Positions 8,561-17,212 of a DNA stretch of 37,227 nucleotides are shown here, piece after piece. Both the position numbers and the translations under genes were made by a program. Source of the stretch: an uncultured Bacteroidales bacterium. Its GTDB lineage: Bacteria > Bacteroidota > Bacteroidia > Bacteroidales > Bacteroidaceae. Below the pieces are notes generated by a model. That model saw only the letters and a program-made list of their open reading frames with translations, did no database searches and had not been told where the DNA came from. How positions within the stretch are numbered: position 1 is the first letter of the stretch; each line of letters starts with the position of its first letter. The stretch covers positions 1 to 37,227 of the forward strand of contig CADCLI010000010.1 of NCBI GenBank assembly GCA_902802285.1, written 5' to 3'.

Positions 8561-9310
8561 TTATTTTAGCACAGCCTTGATGGATGTCCCTGTTCCCAGT
8601 ATGATATCCAGCTGTATCGGCGTGTGTTTAGAATCATTTGTCACGTAGGCCTTGACCGTTTCACGTTCCTTACCCTCCTTGTAATCCCTGATGGAGATTA
8701 CCATGCAGTCATAAGTATGGCCGTCATCAGCCTTGACTTTCCTGTTCCCGGTGTAGACCAGATATTGCTGGACCACCATGTTGCCGTTAACCATAGGCAG
8801 GGATTCGGTACGGCCGGGTTCACTGTCGGAAGTGTCAAACCCCTGGGTGAATGCTATCATGCTCATCAGATCGAATATGCGTGTGGGGCGCCACTCCGTG
8901 GAGCGTCCGGTTTGCTGCCCGGTATTCATGTCCATGGAAGCCATATTGACCACGAACCTATCCCTGTCCTTTGAAAAAACCGCGGTTTCAACGTTGTGTT
9001 TACTACCCTCGTTCACTGTTTTCCGGAAATAAAGGCTCTCTCCGTTCCGTGTGTTGAAAGATTCTATGGTGTCCCTCAGGACAAACACCTTGTCGGCGGT
9101 GGAGTTGGTGCTCATCTCCATGGCGGTACGGATGGCGGGGCGGCCATTATATAACACCTCGGTGTCATACAGATGTGCTGTCCCGGCTGATATCCTGACC
9201 GGACCTAATCCAAGGTAGAGGTTGAATCTGTAGTCGGATGCGCTGACGTATTGTGCCCCCAGCAGAAGGAGAGCAAGAACAGAGGTTCTTAAAAGTCTTA
9301 CGCCCACCAT
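8561..9310 (-). CDS. DUF3108 domain secreted protein
   Basis: 249 aa with an N-terminal signal peptide (LALLLLGAQYVSA). The remainder matches the DUF3108 pattern: an all-beta protein beginning YRFNLYLGLGPVRISAGTAHL, a central arginine-rich WRPTRIFDLMSMIAFTQGFD, and a C-terminal ...PIQLDIILGTGTSIKAVLK. The family is widespread in Bacteroidota and Proteobacteria envelopes; its role is unknown. First gene of the DUF3108-methyltransferase-adenosyltransferase operon and only 39 nt downstream of tRNA-Leu, so it may be read from the tRNA promoter. Confidence 0.85.
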   Translation of the reverse strand: MVGVRLLRTSVLALLLLGAQYVSASDYRFNLYLGLGPVRISAGTAHLYDTEVLYNGRPAIRTAMEMSTNSTADKVFVLRDTIESFNTRNGESLYFRKTVNEGSKHNVETAVFSKDRDRFVVNMASMDMNTGQQTGRSTEWRPTRIFDLMSMIAFTQGFDTSDSEPGRTESLPMVNGNMVVQQYLVYTGNRKVKADDGHTYDCMVISIRDYKEGKERETVKAYVTNDSKHTPIQLDIILGTGTSIKAVLK

Positions 9311-9349
9311 TTCAATGAATGTTTTTCCGTAATATCCTTATTATAGGAG

Positions 9350-9434
9350 TGCTCGAAGCGGGACTCGAACCCGCACAGCCGATAAAGGCCAAGGGATTTT
9401 AAGTCCCTCGTGTCTACCATTCCACCATTCGAGC
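9350..9434 (-). tRNA. tRNA-Leu (anticodon UAA)
   Basis: 85 nt with the long variable arm expected of leucine tRNA. The acceptor stem is GCTCGAA/TTCGAGC, discriminator A at 9350, T loop GTTCGAGTC, and the seven-base anticodon loop CTTAAAA places UAA at 9399-9401. The 3' CCA is not fully encoded (the genome reads ACCT), so CCA addition is needed. Confidence 0.97.
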
Positions 9435-9587
9435 CTCTTTTTTTTGATCTTAAGGTCTCTTTTTGGCGTCTGCCTCCTCTCCTCTCGGTCATGATGGGAC
9501 CCCATCACTCCCTCGACTCGAGAAGCCATCCATCCAAAAACAGCCCATAATCTCAAATAAAAGATGTGAACGGTTTTGTTCAGGGTA

Positions 9588-9619
9588 CAAAAGTACTTGG
9601 TTTTGGGGTATTTGCCAAA
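9588..9619 (-). promoter_or_regulatory. Promoter of tRNA-Leu
   Basis: Minus-strand -7 box TACTTTTG (9588-9595) with TTTG at 9616-9619, a 20-nt spacing that fits the Bacteroidota sigma-ABfr consensus. The tRNA begins about 150 nt downstream, so the precursor would have a leader. Nothing else recognisable lies in 9435-9587. Confidence 0.6.
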
Positions 9620-9667
9620 AATTAAGGAAAAAATCAGTTCTGCTTTTTAACAAGTCATAAAATATAT

Positions 9668-9675
9668 TACATTTG
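9668..9675 (+). promoter_or_regulatory. Putative -7 box of the carboxylesterase gene
   Basis: TACATTTG matches TAnnTTTG, 59 nt before the start codon at 9734. No convincing -33 element is visible. Confidence 0.45.
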
Positions 9676-9733
9676 TGGGTCTTTACAATAGCCGGAATTT
9701 ATCGCTAACTTCAAACCAATATCAACAATCATT

Positions 9734-11326
9734 ATGAAAAAACTTTTGTTTTTGGCCGGCATTCTGACCTTGATGGCCAGCTGCCAGTGCAATCAGGAGA
9801 AGCTCAGCCCCGTTTTGAGCATCGAAGGCGGACAGGTTCAGGGTGTAAGCGCTGACAACGTAAAGGGTGTTTACGTATTCCGTGGCATACCTTATGCAGC
9901 AGCTCCTATCCGCGAGAACCGTTGGAAGGCTCCGCAGCCCGTTACTCCCTGGGAGGGCGTTAAACTCTGCAACCGTTTTGACCATCCCAGCTATCAGCAC
10001 ATCCAGTACAAGGGTGGCTACTACACAGAGTGGGGTTATGGCGATGAGGCTCCCTTCAGTGAGGATTGCCTCTATCTGAACATCTGGACCAAGAAGCCGG
10101 GTGATGTAAACGCCAAGCTTCCGGTTGCCCTGTGGATACACGGCGGCGGTTACCGCGAGGGTTGGGGCTCAGAGCCTGAGTTCGATGCTCAGGAGTGGGC
10201 CGGTAAGGATGTAATCCTGGTTTCAATCAACTATCGTCTGGGTATTTTCGGTTTCATGACACACCCCGACCTCTCAGCTGAAAGCGAGCACGGAGTATCA
10301 GGTAACTACGGTATCCTGGATCAGATTGAGTCACTCAAGTGGATCAAGAAGAATATCGCCCAGTTTGGCGGTGATCCCGACAACGTAATGATATTCGGCC
10401 AGTCAGCAGGCGGCGGCAGTGTACGTACTCTCTGCGAGTCTCCTCTGGCACGCGGTCTGTTCCACAAGGCTATCATCATGAGCGCCGGTGGTCTTACAGT
10501 TCCCAATAACAATGCAGCAGGCGGTCGCGGTATGGGCGGTATGCGCGGCGGCATGGGTATGATGGGCGGATTCGGCGGTTTCGGTATGGGCGGTGGCAAC
10601 AACACCGAGCGTATTGCCGCTTACAAGGCTCCCCAGGCTCCCGAAGGTCTGAACGCTCTGCAGCGTGCCGAGTTCAACACCAAGGTTATCATGGACTGGG
10701 CCGGTTACAATACCCTCCAGAAGATGCGTAACGCCGATACAGAGGTTATCTACTCAGTAGCCAGCATATACAGCAATGCCACAGGTAACCCCGGCAGCAT
10801 TACCGGTATGCCGATGGTTGACGGTTATGTATCAAAGAAGAGCTTTGACGAGGCTGCTCTGGACGGCACCCTGGCCGATGTTCCTTACATGTGCGGTTAC
10901 ACCCTGAACGATATGGGCAATATGTCTGCAGGTGTTGCAGCTTTCTGCCAGAACCGTGAGGAGATGACCAAGAACGGCAGCAAGGCATACGCATACGAGT
11001 TTGCACGTCCTCTGCCCGATGACGGTTCACATCCCGAGGTAACACAGCGTCTGCGTGGTGCTTTCCACTCATCAGACCTGTGGTTCGTATTCAAGTCACT
11101 GCAGCACTGCTGGCGTCCCTGGACCAAGGGTGACTGGGATCTGTCAGAGAAGATGCTTACCGCTTGGACCAACTTTGCCAAGTACAGCGATCCTAACGGT
11201 CCTCAGGGCGGCGAGTGGAAACCCTGCACCAAGGAGAACCCCGGATTCATGGTATTCAAGCTGGATGAGAACGACGTTGAGAACTCAGAGTTCGGCGAGT
11301 CAATCACCAAGCTTCCTTGGGAGTAA
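9734..11326 (+). CDS. Type-B carboxylesterase lipoprotein with a Gly/Met-rich insert
   Basis: 530 aa. SPII signal with lipobox LMASC (Cys17) predicts a lipid-anchored envelope enzyme. The alpha/beta-hydrolase fold is clear: FRGIPYAAAP and SEDCLYLNIWTKK typical of type-B esterases, oxyanion-hole HGGG (His136 onward), nucleophile elbow GQSAGGGS with Ser224, and a late GAFHSSDLWFVF with the likely catalytic histidine. The acid member is less clear: the usual DEG position reads NDMG. An insert at residues about 262-288 consists almost only of Gly, Met, Arg and Phe. The family hydrolyses carboxylic esters, often acetyl or feruloyl groups on plant glycans; the substrate here is unknown. Monocistronic; codon use suggests high expression. 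Confidence 0.88.
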   Translation: MKKLLFLAGILTLMASCQCNQEKLSPVLSIEGGQVQGVSADNVKGVYVFRGIPYAAAPIRENRWKAPQPVTPWEGVKLCNRFDHPSYQHIQYKGGYYTEWGYGDEAPFSEDCLYLNIWTKKPGDVNAKLPVALWIHGGGYREGWGSEPEFDAQEWAGKDVILVSINYRLGIFGFMTHPDLSAESEHGVSGNYGILDQIESLKWIKKNIAQFGGDPDNVMIFGQSAGGGSVRTLCESPLARGLFHKAIIMSAGGLTVPNNNAAGGRGMGGMRGGMGMMGGFGGFGMGGGNNTERIAAYKAPQAPEGLNALQRAEFNTKVIMDWAGYNTLQKMRNADTEVIYSVASIYSNATGNPGSITGMPMVDGYVSKKSFDEAALDGTLADVPYMCGYTLNDMGNMSAGVAAFCQNREEMTKNGSKAYAYEFARPLPDDGSHPEVTQRLRGAFHSSDLWFVFKSLQHCWRPWTKGDWDLSEKMLTAWTNFAKYSDPNGPQGGEWKPCTKENPGFMVFKLDENDVENSEFGESITKLPWE

Positions 11327-11343
11327 ATACCCGATGAAATCAA

Positions 11344-11379
11344 AAGAAATGCCGGCCACAATGGTCGGCATTCTTTTTT
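11344..11379. terminator. Bidirectional terminator
   Basis: Hairpin with arms 11344-11358 and 11362-11375 (one bulge, one G-T) followed by TTTTTT on the plus strand and TTTCTTTT on the minus strand. It serves the carboxylesterase gene and the convergent zinc-ribbon lipoprotein gene. Confidence 0.8.
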
Positions 11380-11390
11380 GGGGAGTCCGT

Positions 11391-11924
11391 TCAGTTGGCA
11401 ACGGTAAGTAACCCCGAGTTCAAAGTTACGGGATAACGGTATAACGGCCTTGATTTGTCACTTACCGGATAACCGCCCGAATTGAGACTCCATGACCTTT
11501 CACACTTGGGACAGGTCGCTGTTCCATGAAGATCGAATTTGAGCCTTGTTGTGGGGCTGTTACATTCAGGACATCCCAAATCATAAGCCCAAACAGACAT
11601 ATTGTCGTTATTGAAAGTGGGGGTCCCTATTATCAGGCCTGCCAATCCGAATGCAAAATGACCGTTCTGTATGGCTGTAAGTTCCATGTCGAAACTGTTT
11701 CCGTCAGAATCCGCAAGATAGAGCTTGCCTTGATTCTTGCGTACTGAAATAAAGCGACCGGGTGTTGTTATCTGGTTATATGGGGATACTGATGTTTCAC
11801 AACTGAAAAAGACCCTGTATTTTTGAGAGTATGTGCTGTAACTGTCTCCCTTTTCACACGAGGCTGACAAGATGAGAGACAGCAATAGCAAAACAGACCT
11901 TTTCATCGGATGAAAGGGCTTCAT
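11391..11924 (-). CDS. Lipoprotein with a two-CxxC zinc-ribbon / Rieske-like domain
   Basis: 177 aa. SPII lipobox LSASC. The C-terminal half has CPEC (in GCPECNSPTTRLKF), then CPKC (in ATCPKCERSWSLNSGGYP) and a following LYRYPV strand. The layout recalls the Rieske-like/zinc-ribbon lipoproteins of Bacteroidales in which the Rieske histidines are replaced by cysteines; that points to zinc or iron bound to four cysteines, but cofactor and function are not known. Its ATG at 11924 overlaps the argH stop by four bases; an internal ATG at 11906 would give a more usual signal peptide start. Last gene of the pyrE operon. Confidence 0.75.
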   Translation of the reverse strand: MKPFHPMKRSVLLLLSLILSASCEKGDSYSTYSQKYRVFFSCETSVSPYNQITTPGRFISVRKNQGKLYLADSDGNSFDMELTAIQNGHFAFGLAGLIIGTPTFNNDNMSVWAYDLGCPECNSPTTRLKFDLHGTATCPKCERSWSLNSGGYPVSDKSRPLYRYPVTLNSGLLTVAN

Positions 11925-13258
11925 CTGGCTGTCAATTCAGTTATTGCACAGTCAATCCTGCCGAACGGGAAACCGGAGACGAGCCTGTCCATACGCTCAG
12001 CAATACGGTCATTGCAAAGGTTACCTATGCTTCCCTCGTGAGTATGGTGTATGTTATGGTCAGCCTTGAAAGTACCGTTCTCTATCTGGGCACCGACCTT
12101 GCGGTAGGCTTCACGGAAAGGCATACCCTCACGGGCCAGACGGTTAACCTCCTCTACGCTGAATATGGCGTCATACTTGGGGTCTGACAGGATATCCTCA
12201 CGAACCTTGATATGGTCAAGCATGTAGGCAGTCATGGTAATGATCTCCTCCAGCTCCTGGAAGGCCGGAAGGAACACCTCCTTGACGAGCTGCATATCAC
12301 GGAAGTATCCGCTGGGCAGGTTGTTGGTCATAAGTGTTATCTCCTGGGGAATGGCCTGCAGGCGGTTGCATTTGGCGCGGGTCAGCTCAAATACATCCGG
12401 ATTTTTCTTATGAGGCATTATGCTGGAGCCTGTGGTACAGTCATCGGGCAGTTTTATGAACCCGAAATTCTGACTGTTGTACATGCAGGCGTCAAAGGCC
12501 AGACGGCTGATTGTGGCAGCAACCGATGCCAGAGCATATGACACGTTGCGTTCCATCTTGCCGCGTGTCATCTGTGCATAGACAACATTGTAGTTCATGG
12601 ATTCAAAACCCAGCAGGTCTGTGGTCATCTGACGGTTCAGGGGGAAAGACGATCCGTAACCTGCGGCCGAACCCAGCGGGTTGCGGTTGGCCTGGTCAAA
12701 GGCGGCGCGCAACAGAATCATATCATCGGTCAGGGCCTCGGCATATGCGCCGAACCACAGTCCGAACGATGAAGGCATCGCTATCTGGAGATGGGTGTAT
12801 CCCGGCAGCAGTACGCTTTTGTATTTTTCACTCTGTCTTATCAGGATATCAAACAGACTTTTGACCGCATTTACTATACCGCGCAGACGGTCACGGGTAA
12901 ACAGTTTAAGGTCCACCAGCACCTGGTCGTTACGTGAACGTCCGCTGTGTATCTTCTTGCCCATGTCGCCAAGTTGACGGGTGAGCATCAGTTCAACCTG
13001 TGAGTGTACATCCTCAACCCCGTCTTCAATAATGAATTCACCGCGTTCAATGACATCAAGCAGATCTTTCAGGCCGGCTGAGAGAGCTTTCAGCTCATCC
13101 TTTTCCAGCAGTCCGATGGATTCAAGCATGGTTATGTGGGCCAATGAACCCTGCACGTCATATTTGGCCAGCATAAGGTCCATTTCACGGTCACGTCCTA
13201 CAGTGTATTTCTGAATCAGTTCGTTAACGGGTTTACCCTTGTCCCAGATCGGTTTCAT
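11921..13258 (-). CDS. argH: Argininosuccinate lyase
   Basis: 445 aa from ATG 13258 (an in-frame TTG nine bases upstream is less likely). Splits argininosuccinate into arginine and fumarate, the last step of arginine synthesis, in the cytoplasm. The superfamily signature GSSIMPHKKNPD is present around residues 276-287, with its flexible-loop catalytic serine, and the N-terminal SGRSRNDQV and TRGKMERNVS segments are intact. Length is normal for the Bacteroidetes enzyme. It lies 12 nt after the SRPBCC gene in the order pyrE-SRPBCC-argH that I recall as common in Bacteroidales. Confidence 0.97.
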   Translation of the reverse strand: MKPIWDKGKPVNELIQKYTVGRDREMDLMLAKYDVQGSLAHITMLESIGLLEKDELKALSAGLKDLLDVIERGEFIIEDGVEDVHSQVELMLTRQLGDMGKKIHSGRSRNDQVLVDLKLFTRDRLRGIVNAVKSLFDILIRQSEKYKSVLLPGYTHLQIAMPSSFGLWFGAYAEALTDDMILLRAAFDQANRNPLGSAAGYGSSFPLNRQMTTDLLGFESMNYNVVYAQMTRGKMERNVSYALASVAATISRLAFDACMYNSQNFGFIKLPDDCTTGSSIMPHKKNPDVFELTRAKCNRLQAIPQEITLMTNNLPSGYFRDMQLVKEVFLPAFQELEEIITMTAYMLDHIKVREDILSDPKYDAIFSVEEVNRLAREGMPFREAYRKVGAQIENGTFKADHNIHHTHEGSIGNLCNDRIAERMDRLVSGFPFGRIDCAITELTAR

Positions 13259-13270
13259 GTGTCTCAATTC

Positions 13271-13696
13271 TTAATATGGTAATGCGGATAACATATCTGC
13301 CAGTTTCTCTATGGCTTCGGTAAGAGGTTTCTCTACCATTTTGGCCATAAAGATATTCAGGTCAGCATCGGCAGTGAGTTTGATCTTACAACTGGAATCA
13401 CCGGTGGAAACGATCTGAATCCATAATGTGAGTTTAATGGGTGAGCGCAATGTCTCCATCTTGACGCATTTGAACGGTTCACGTGCAATTACGCCTATCT
13501 CAATCTGTCCGACCGGCTGGACGGTGGTGGTCACCTTATCCGGAGTACATTCCAGATTCTCCAGATTGATACCCTGTCTCTGATCTTCGGGAATGCGGTC
13601 GGTAAGGTGCTTGAGATTGCTCAGGTCCGAGACCTTGTTATAGACCGACTCCTGCGGATACGGGATGTGCTTTATACCGCTTTCTATCCTTTTCAT
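13271..13696 (-). CDS. SRPBCC (START-like) family protein
   Basis: 141 aa, no signal peptide. The N-terminal IPYPQESVYNKVSDLSNL and C-terminal long helix (KMVEKPLTEAIEKLADMLSALPY) match the SRPBCC helix-grip fold, which encloses a hydrophobic ligand pocket. Ligand unknown. The gene starts 4 nt after the pyrE stop and ends 12 nt before argH, so it is co-expressed with pyrimidine and arginine biosynthesis genes; no direct enzymatic link is evident. Confidence 0.85.
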   Translation of the reverse strand: MKRIESGIKHIPYPQESVYNKVSDLSNLKHLTDRIPEDQRQGINLENLECTPDKVTTTVQPVGQIEIGVIAREPFKCVKMETLRSPIKLTLWIQIVSTGDSSCKIKLTADADLNIFMAKMVEKPLTEAIEKLADMLSALPY

Positions 13697-13700
13697 CGTG

Positions 13701-14333
13701 TTATTTGCCCCATTCTGACGGGTTCTGCCGCCATTCGTTCAGTGTCTGAAGATGCTCTACCTTAATATATCCGGAAGTTACGGCAGTCTCCAGCATTGCC
13801 GGATAGTCAGTCAGGGTGGACAGCCTGACTCCGGCATTGCGGAATGCCTCCTCGGCAACGGGGAATCCGTAAGTGAATGATGCCACCATACCTACCACCT
13901 CGCATCCTGCATTGCGGATTGCTTCAACGGCTTTCAGGCTGCTGAGACCTGTCGATACCAGATCCTCAACTACCATAACACGGCTACCGGGTTTCAGATA
14001 ACCTTCAATGAGATTTGCCAGTCCGTGGTCTTTTGGTGCCGAACGGACATAGACAAAAGGCTTACCCATCCTGTCCGCAACCAGGACTCCTTGTGCTATG
14101 GCGCCTGTAGCAACACCTGCTATCACGTCGAATTCGGGGAAATCACGGGTTATGACATTGCAGAGCGAATCACGTACCAGAGTCCTGACCTCGGGAAACG
14201 AAAGCGCCTTGCGGTTATCACAATAGAAGGGAGAACGCCAACCCGATGCCCATGTGAAAGGGGCGTCAGGCTGTACTTTTACTGCTTCAATGCGGAGCAG
14301 TTCACGGGCCACCATATTCTTTATGTTGTCCAT
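13701..14333 (-). CDS. pyrE: Orotate phosphoribosyltransferase
   Basis: 210 aa. Adds the phosphoribosyl group of PRPP to orotate to make OMP in pyrimidine synthesis. The PRPP-binding motif VVEDLVSTG is at residues 121-129; the flexible-loop segment YVRSAPKDHG and the GVATGAIAQG turn precede it, and SGWRSPFYCDNR near residue 30 binds orotate. Complete and of normal length. First gene of the minus-strand operon; it faces the DUF6242 gene across a 150-nt AT-rich gap. Confidence 0.96.
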   Translation of the reverse strand: MDNIKNMVARELLRIEAVKVQPDAPFTWASGWRSPFYCDNRKALSFPEVRTLVRDSLCNVITRDFPEFDVIAGVATGAIAQGVLVADRMGKPFVYVRSAPKDHGLANLIEGYLKPGSRVMVVEDLVSTGLSSLKAVEAIRNAGCEVVGMVASFTYGFPVAEEAFRNAGVRLSTLTDYPAMLETAVTSGYIKVEHLQTLNEWRQNPSEWGK

Positions 14334-14448
14334 TTTTTTGAAGTTTGTTAATGGTTTTCAATGGCGCGAAGTTACAAAATAATGGTTTATATAGCATATC
14401 TTTAATATAAAACAACATTATTACACACGCCCCTAAGGATTTTGTTGT

Positions 14449-14456
14449 TAAATTTG
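14449..14456 (+). promoter_or_regulatory. Putative -7 box of the envelope operon
   Basis: TAAATTTG matches TAnnTTTG and is 28 nt before the DUF6242 start at 14484. It would drive the run DUF6242 to murI. A weaker near-match facing pyrE lies at 14375-14382. Confidence 0.5.
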
Positions 14457-14483
14457 CGCGGTTTAATTATAATGCGCAATTAG

Positions 14484-15750
14484 ATGAAAGGCCGATATAT
14501 TCTTTTGCTGTCACTGTTATTCTGCTGCGTATCGTGTCTTAAGGAAGACGAGGTCGCCACTACGCCGCAGGCGGCGATAACATCATTTGTGATAGGCAAC
14601 TATAGTGTCAGGATCCATGACTACAACCTGTCCGGAAGGGACACAGTCGCCTACGTGAGGGAAAACGGCTACATGTGTGACAACCAATGTTTACGCGATA
14701 GGTGTCGTCGGTTACTTCTATGCCGAGAATCCGGATGTGGTTTATGTATGGAGGGCATATGATTCAATAGATTTCACCCGAAAGGTTTATTTCCGTGTGG
14801 CTTCAACCGACAAGTCTTACGAGAGGACCTATGAAGTTGATGTCAACATACGTAAGGTGTTCCCCGATTCATTGTTGTGGTCCGGTCCGGATACGACAGG
14901 TTTTCCGCTCCTGACCGGCTTGTGCCCTGCAATGAGGAATGACACGTTATACTGCTTCGGGACAGACGCGACAGGAGTACCTTCAGTCTCTTTCCGTGAT
15001 ATCGACAGCGGGAACTGGAACGGAAAGAATCCGATGACCGGGATTCCTGCTTCAGGTTGGCAGCCCAGGGTGACCGTATGCGGAGGAGAGTTCTTTACAG
15101 TTGCGGGCGGTACTCTTTACGGCTCACAGGACGGTTTGACATGGAATAATGTCCGGACGGGCATCAGGAGCATCGTAGTAGACGGTAATGATTCAGGGCG
15201 ACTTTGGGCGGTAAGCCAGGACGGTGATATAATAATGACTGATGACATGTCGTCATGGACTACGTTTCAACACATGCCGGACGGATTCCCTGATTCCGTA
15301 TCAACCGTGTTCAATTACCCGTTGGAAACCAACATCAACATCTCCAGGTCGGTACTTGTGGGATTGACCCGGGATACAGAAAAGGCCGGGATATGGACAA
15401 AGCTGTCAAGCGATACTATATGGACAGAGATTGACTCACCTGCCAAAACGGAGTTGCGCCTTCCCGCATCAAAGGGAATGTCTGTAATCAGATATGACGA
15501 TGACTTGTTCTGTCTGGGACGTGGTCTGGGCGGTTTCCGCCAGTCAAACGACAATGGTATTACATGGTACAGATGCACCAGATATGCAGACAGTTACTCT
15601 TCATGGAACCGTTACATGCAGTTGCCGGATGCCCTGATGGAATCGGATGTGGAGTTTGGCTGTGTCACTGACGGCAAGGGCGGTATCTGGATAATGTCAG
15701 AGGACGGTCGTGTCTGGCGCGGCGCCATAGTCAGACTGAAGAAATATTAA
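14484..15750 (+). CDS. DUF6242-type lipoprotein with Asp-box repeats, frame broken by an internal deletion
   Basis: N-terminal SPII signal with lipobox CCVSC, then TPQAAITSFVIGNYSVRIHDYN, the typical start of Bacteroidales DUF6242 lipoproteins. After ENGYM at 14673-14675 the frame runs on only to a stop at 14760-14762. The family sequence resumes from about 14677 in another frame (TTNVYAIGVVGYFYAENPD) and is open to 15750. Relative to the family as I recall it, a block of perhaps 25 residues between these points is missing, with a 3n+2 frame offset. The C-terminal 250 residues form a propeller-like region with Asp-box motifs SQDGLTW and SNDNGITW, as in BNR repeats. It is 7 nt upstream of the PorG-like gene. 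Function unknown. Confidence 0.75.
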
Positions 15751-15757
15751 GGATCAG

Positions 15758-16447
15758 ATGAGAAAACCGGGTCTCCTTTCAATAACTGTCATGTTGTGCT
15801 GTTGCATCACTGCGTCGGCACAGCAAGACGGCTATCTCATGGAAGTAGGACTTGGGGGAGGAGCAAGTTTCTATATGGGTGATGCCAACACCCGGCTTTA
15901 CGGAAACTCCAACGGCGTGCTTTCGGTACTGGCAAGGTATAATGTCAACTCCAGACTGTCCCTTAAGGCAGACCTGGCAGCAGCGGGCATTTCGGGCTCT
16001 ACAGATAATGCATACGGCACATTACCGGGTGATGAAACCGTATTCAGCCGTACGCTATATGATTTTGGAGTGCAGTTGGAGTGGGGGTTCTGCGGATACG
16101 GAACTGAGAATTGGAACGATACCCACCGGCTTGCCCCATACGGACTGATGGGTTTGGGTCTGACTTTTGCGCCAGAACCCGAGAAAAACGATTTTGCAGC
16201 ATGTTTTCCAATCGGGCTGGGCTTGAGATACAAGCTGTCAGAGAGGGTAAACATAGGTTTGGAATGGACAATGAGGTTTTCCACCTCCGACCGTCTGGAT
16301 GTTACCGGGCAGTACGGTACGGCATTGGAGAACCCGTTTATGATAAAAGGCAAGGGGATAAAGAACAAGGACAGTTACAGCTTTACTATGCTGTACGTCA
16401 CATTCGACGTGTTCAGACGTCCCTGTAACTGTAATGACGAAAACTAA
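15758..16447 (+). CDS. DUF6089 family outer-membrane beta-barrel protein (PorG-like)
   Basis: 229 aa. Signal peptide to ASAQ, then an eight-strand-like barrel pattern beginning EVGLGGGASFYMGDANTR and containing APYGLMGLGLTFAPEP and GLGLRYKLSERVNIGLEWTMRFS. In Porphyromonas gingivalis the corresponding gene next to uppS and omp85 is porG, a type IX secretion component; this protein is in the same place. No other type IX genes are visible here, so it may be the retained housekeeping form. The C-terminus is a short cysteine-containing tail (RRPCNCNDEN) rather than an aromatic residue. Six nt before uppS. Confidence 0.85.
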   Translation: MRKPGLLSITVMLCCCITASAQQDGYLMEVGLGGGASFYMGDANTRLYGNSNGVLSVLARYNVNSRLSLKADLAAAGISGSTDNAYGTLPGDETVFSRTLYDFGVQLEWGFCGYGTENWNDTHRLAPYGLMGLGLTFAPEPEKNDFAACFPIGLGLRYKLSERVNIGLEWTMRFSTSDRLDVTGQYGTALENPFMIKGKGIKNKDSYSFTMLYVTFDVFRRPCNCNDEN

Positions 16448-16453
16448 AGGATC

Positions 16454-17212
16454 ATGACATATCAGGAGCAGTTGGATAAAAACAGGATACCTCAGCATGT
16501 GGCAATCATAATGGACGGCAACGGACGCTGGGCGGAACAGCAGGGAAAACAGCGCACAGAGGGCCATATCCGTGGTGTTGAGGTGGTTCGTAAGATTATG
16601 GAAAATGCCGTTGAATTGGGCATTAAATATCTTACGCTCTATACTTTCTCAACTGAGAACTGGAACAGGCCGGAGCAGGAGGTGACGGCACTGATGGGAC
16701 TGTTGTTCAAGAATATTGAAGAGGATGTATTCATCAGGAACCAGGTCCGTTTCCGCGTGATAGGAGACGTTGGGAGACTGCCGGCAGAGATTCAGGCAAA
16801 ACTGAACGAATGCATTGAGCACACCGCTTCATTTGACCGTTCATGCATGGTGCTTGCCCTCAGCTATTCCTCGCGCTGGGAGATAACAAGGGCCGCAAGA
16901 ATCCTGGCTGACAGGGCCGTTAAGGGAGAGATTTCGCCCGATGATATTGATGAGGCCGCCCTCTCTGCCTGCATGACTACCGAATTCATGCCTGATCCGG
17001 AACTGCTTATCCGTACCGGAGGAGAATTGAGGCTCAGCAATTACCTGCTTTGGCAGTCTGCTTACACTGAACTCTATTTCTGTGATACTTTCTGGCCGGA
17101 TTTCAATATGGAGGAACTGTGCAAAGCCATATATGTCTATCAGCAAAGGGAACGCCGTTTCGGAATGACGGGAGCCCAGGTTGCTGAAAAGAAACAGAAC
17201 AAGACCGAATGA
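16454..17212 (+). CDS. uppS: Isoprenyl transferase (undecaprenyl diphosphate synthase)
   Basis: 252 aa. Condenses isopentenyl diphosphate onto farnesyl diphosphate to build the C55 carrier of peptidoglycan and O-antigen synthesis. The catalytic aspartate is Asp21 in [11 protein letters not shown]; further signatures are [23 protein letters not shown] and the C-terminal [29 protein letters not shown] region. Normal length. The stop overlaps the bamA start by four bases (ATGA), an arrangement that couples lipid carrier and outer-membrane assembly genes. Confidence 0.97.
   Translation: MTYQEQLDKNRIPQHVAIIMDGNGRWAEQQGKQRTEGHIRGVEVVRKIMENAVELGIKYLTLYTFSTENWNRPEQEVTALMGLLFKNIEEDVFIRNQVRFRVIGDVGRLPAEIQAKLNECIEHTASFDRSCMVLALSYSSRWEITRAARILADRAVKGEISPDDIDEAALSACMTTEFMPDPELLIRTGGELRLSNYLLWQSAYTELYFCDTFWPDFNMEELCKAIYVYQQRERRFGMTGAQVAEKKQNKTE

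Noticed and set aside
9350..9434. tRNA-Leu as an integration site
   Set aside because: I looked for a direct repeat of the tRNA 3' end nearby and saw none; both flanks are core genes.
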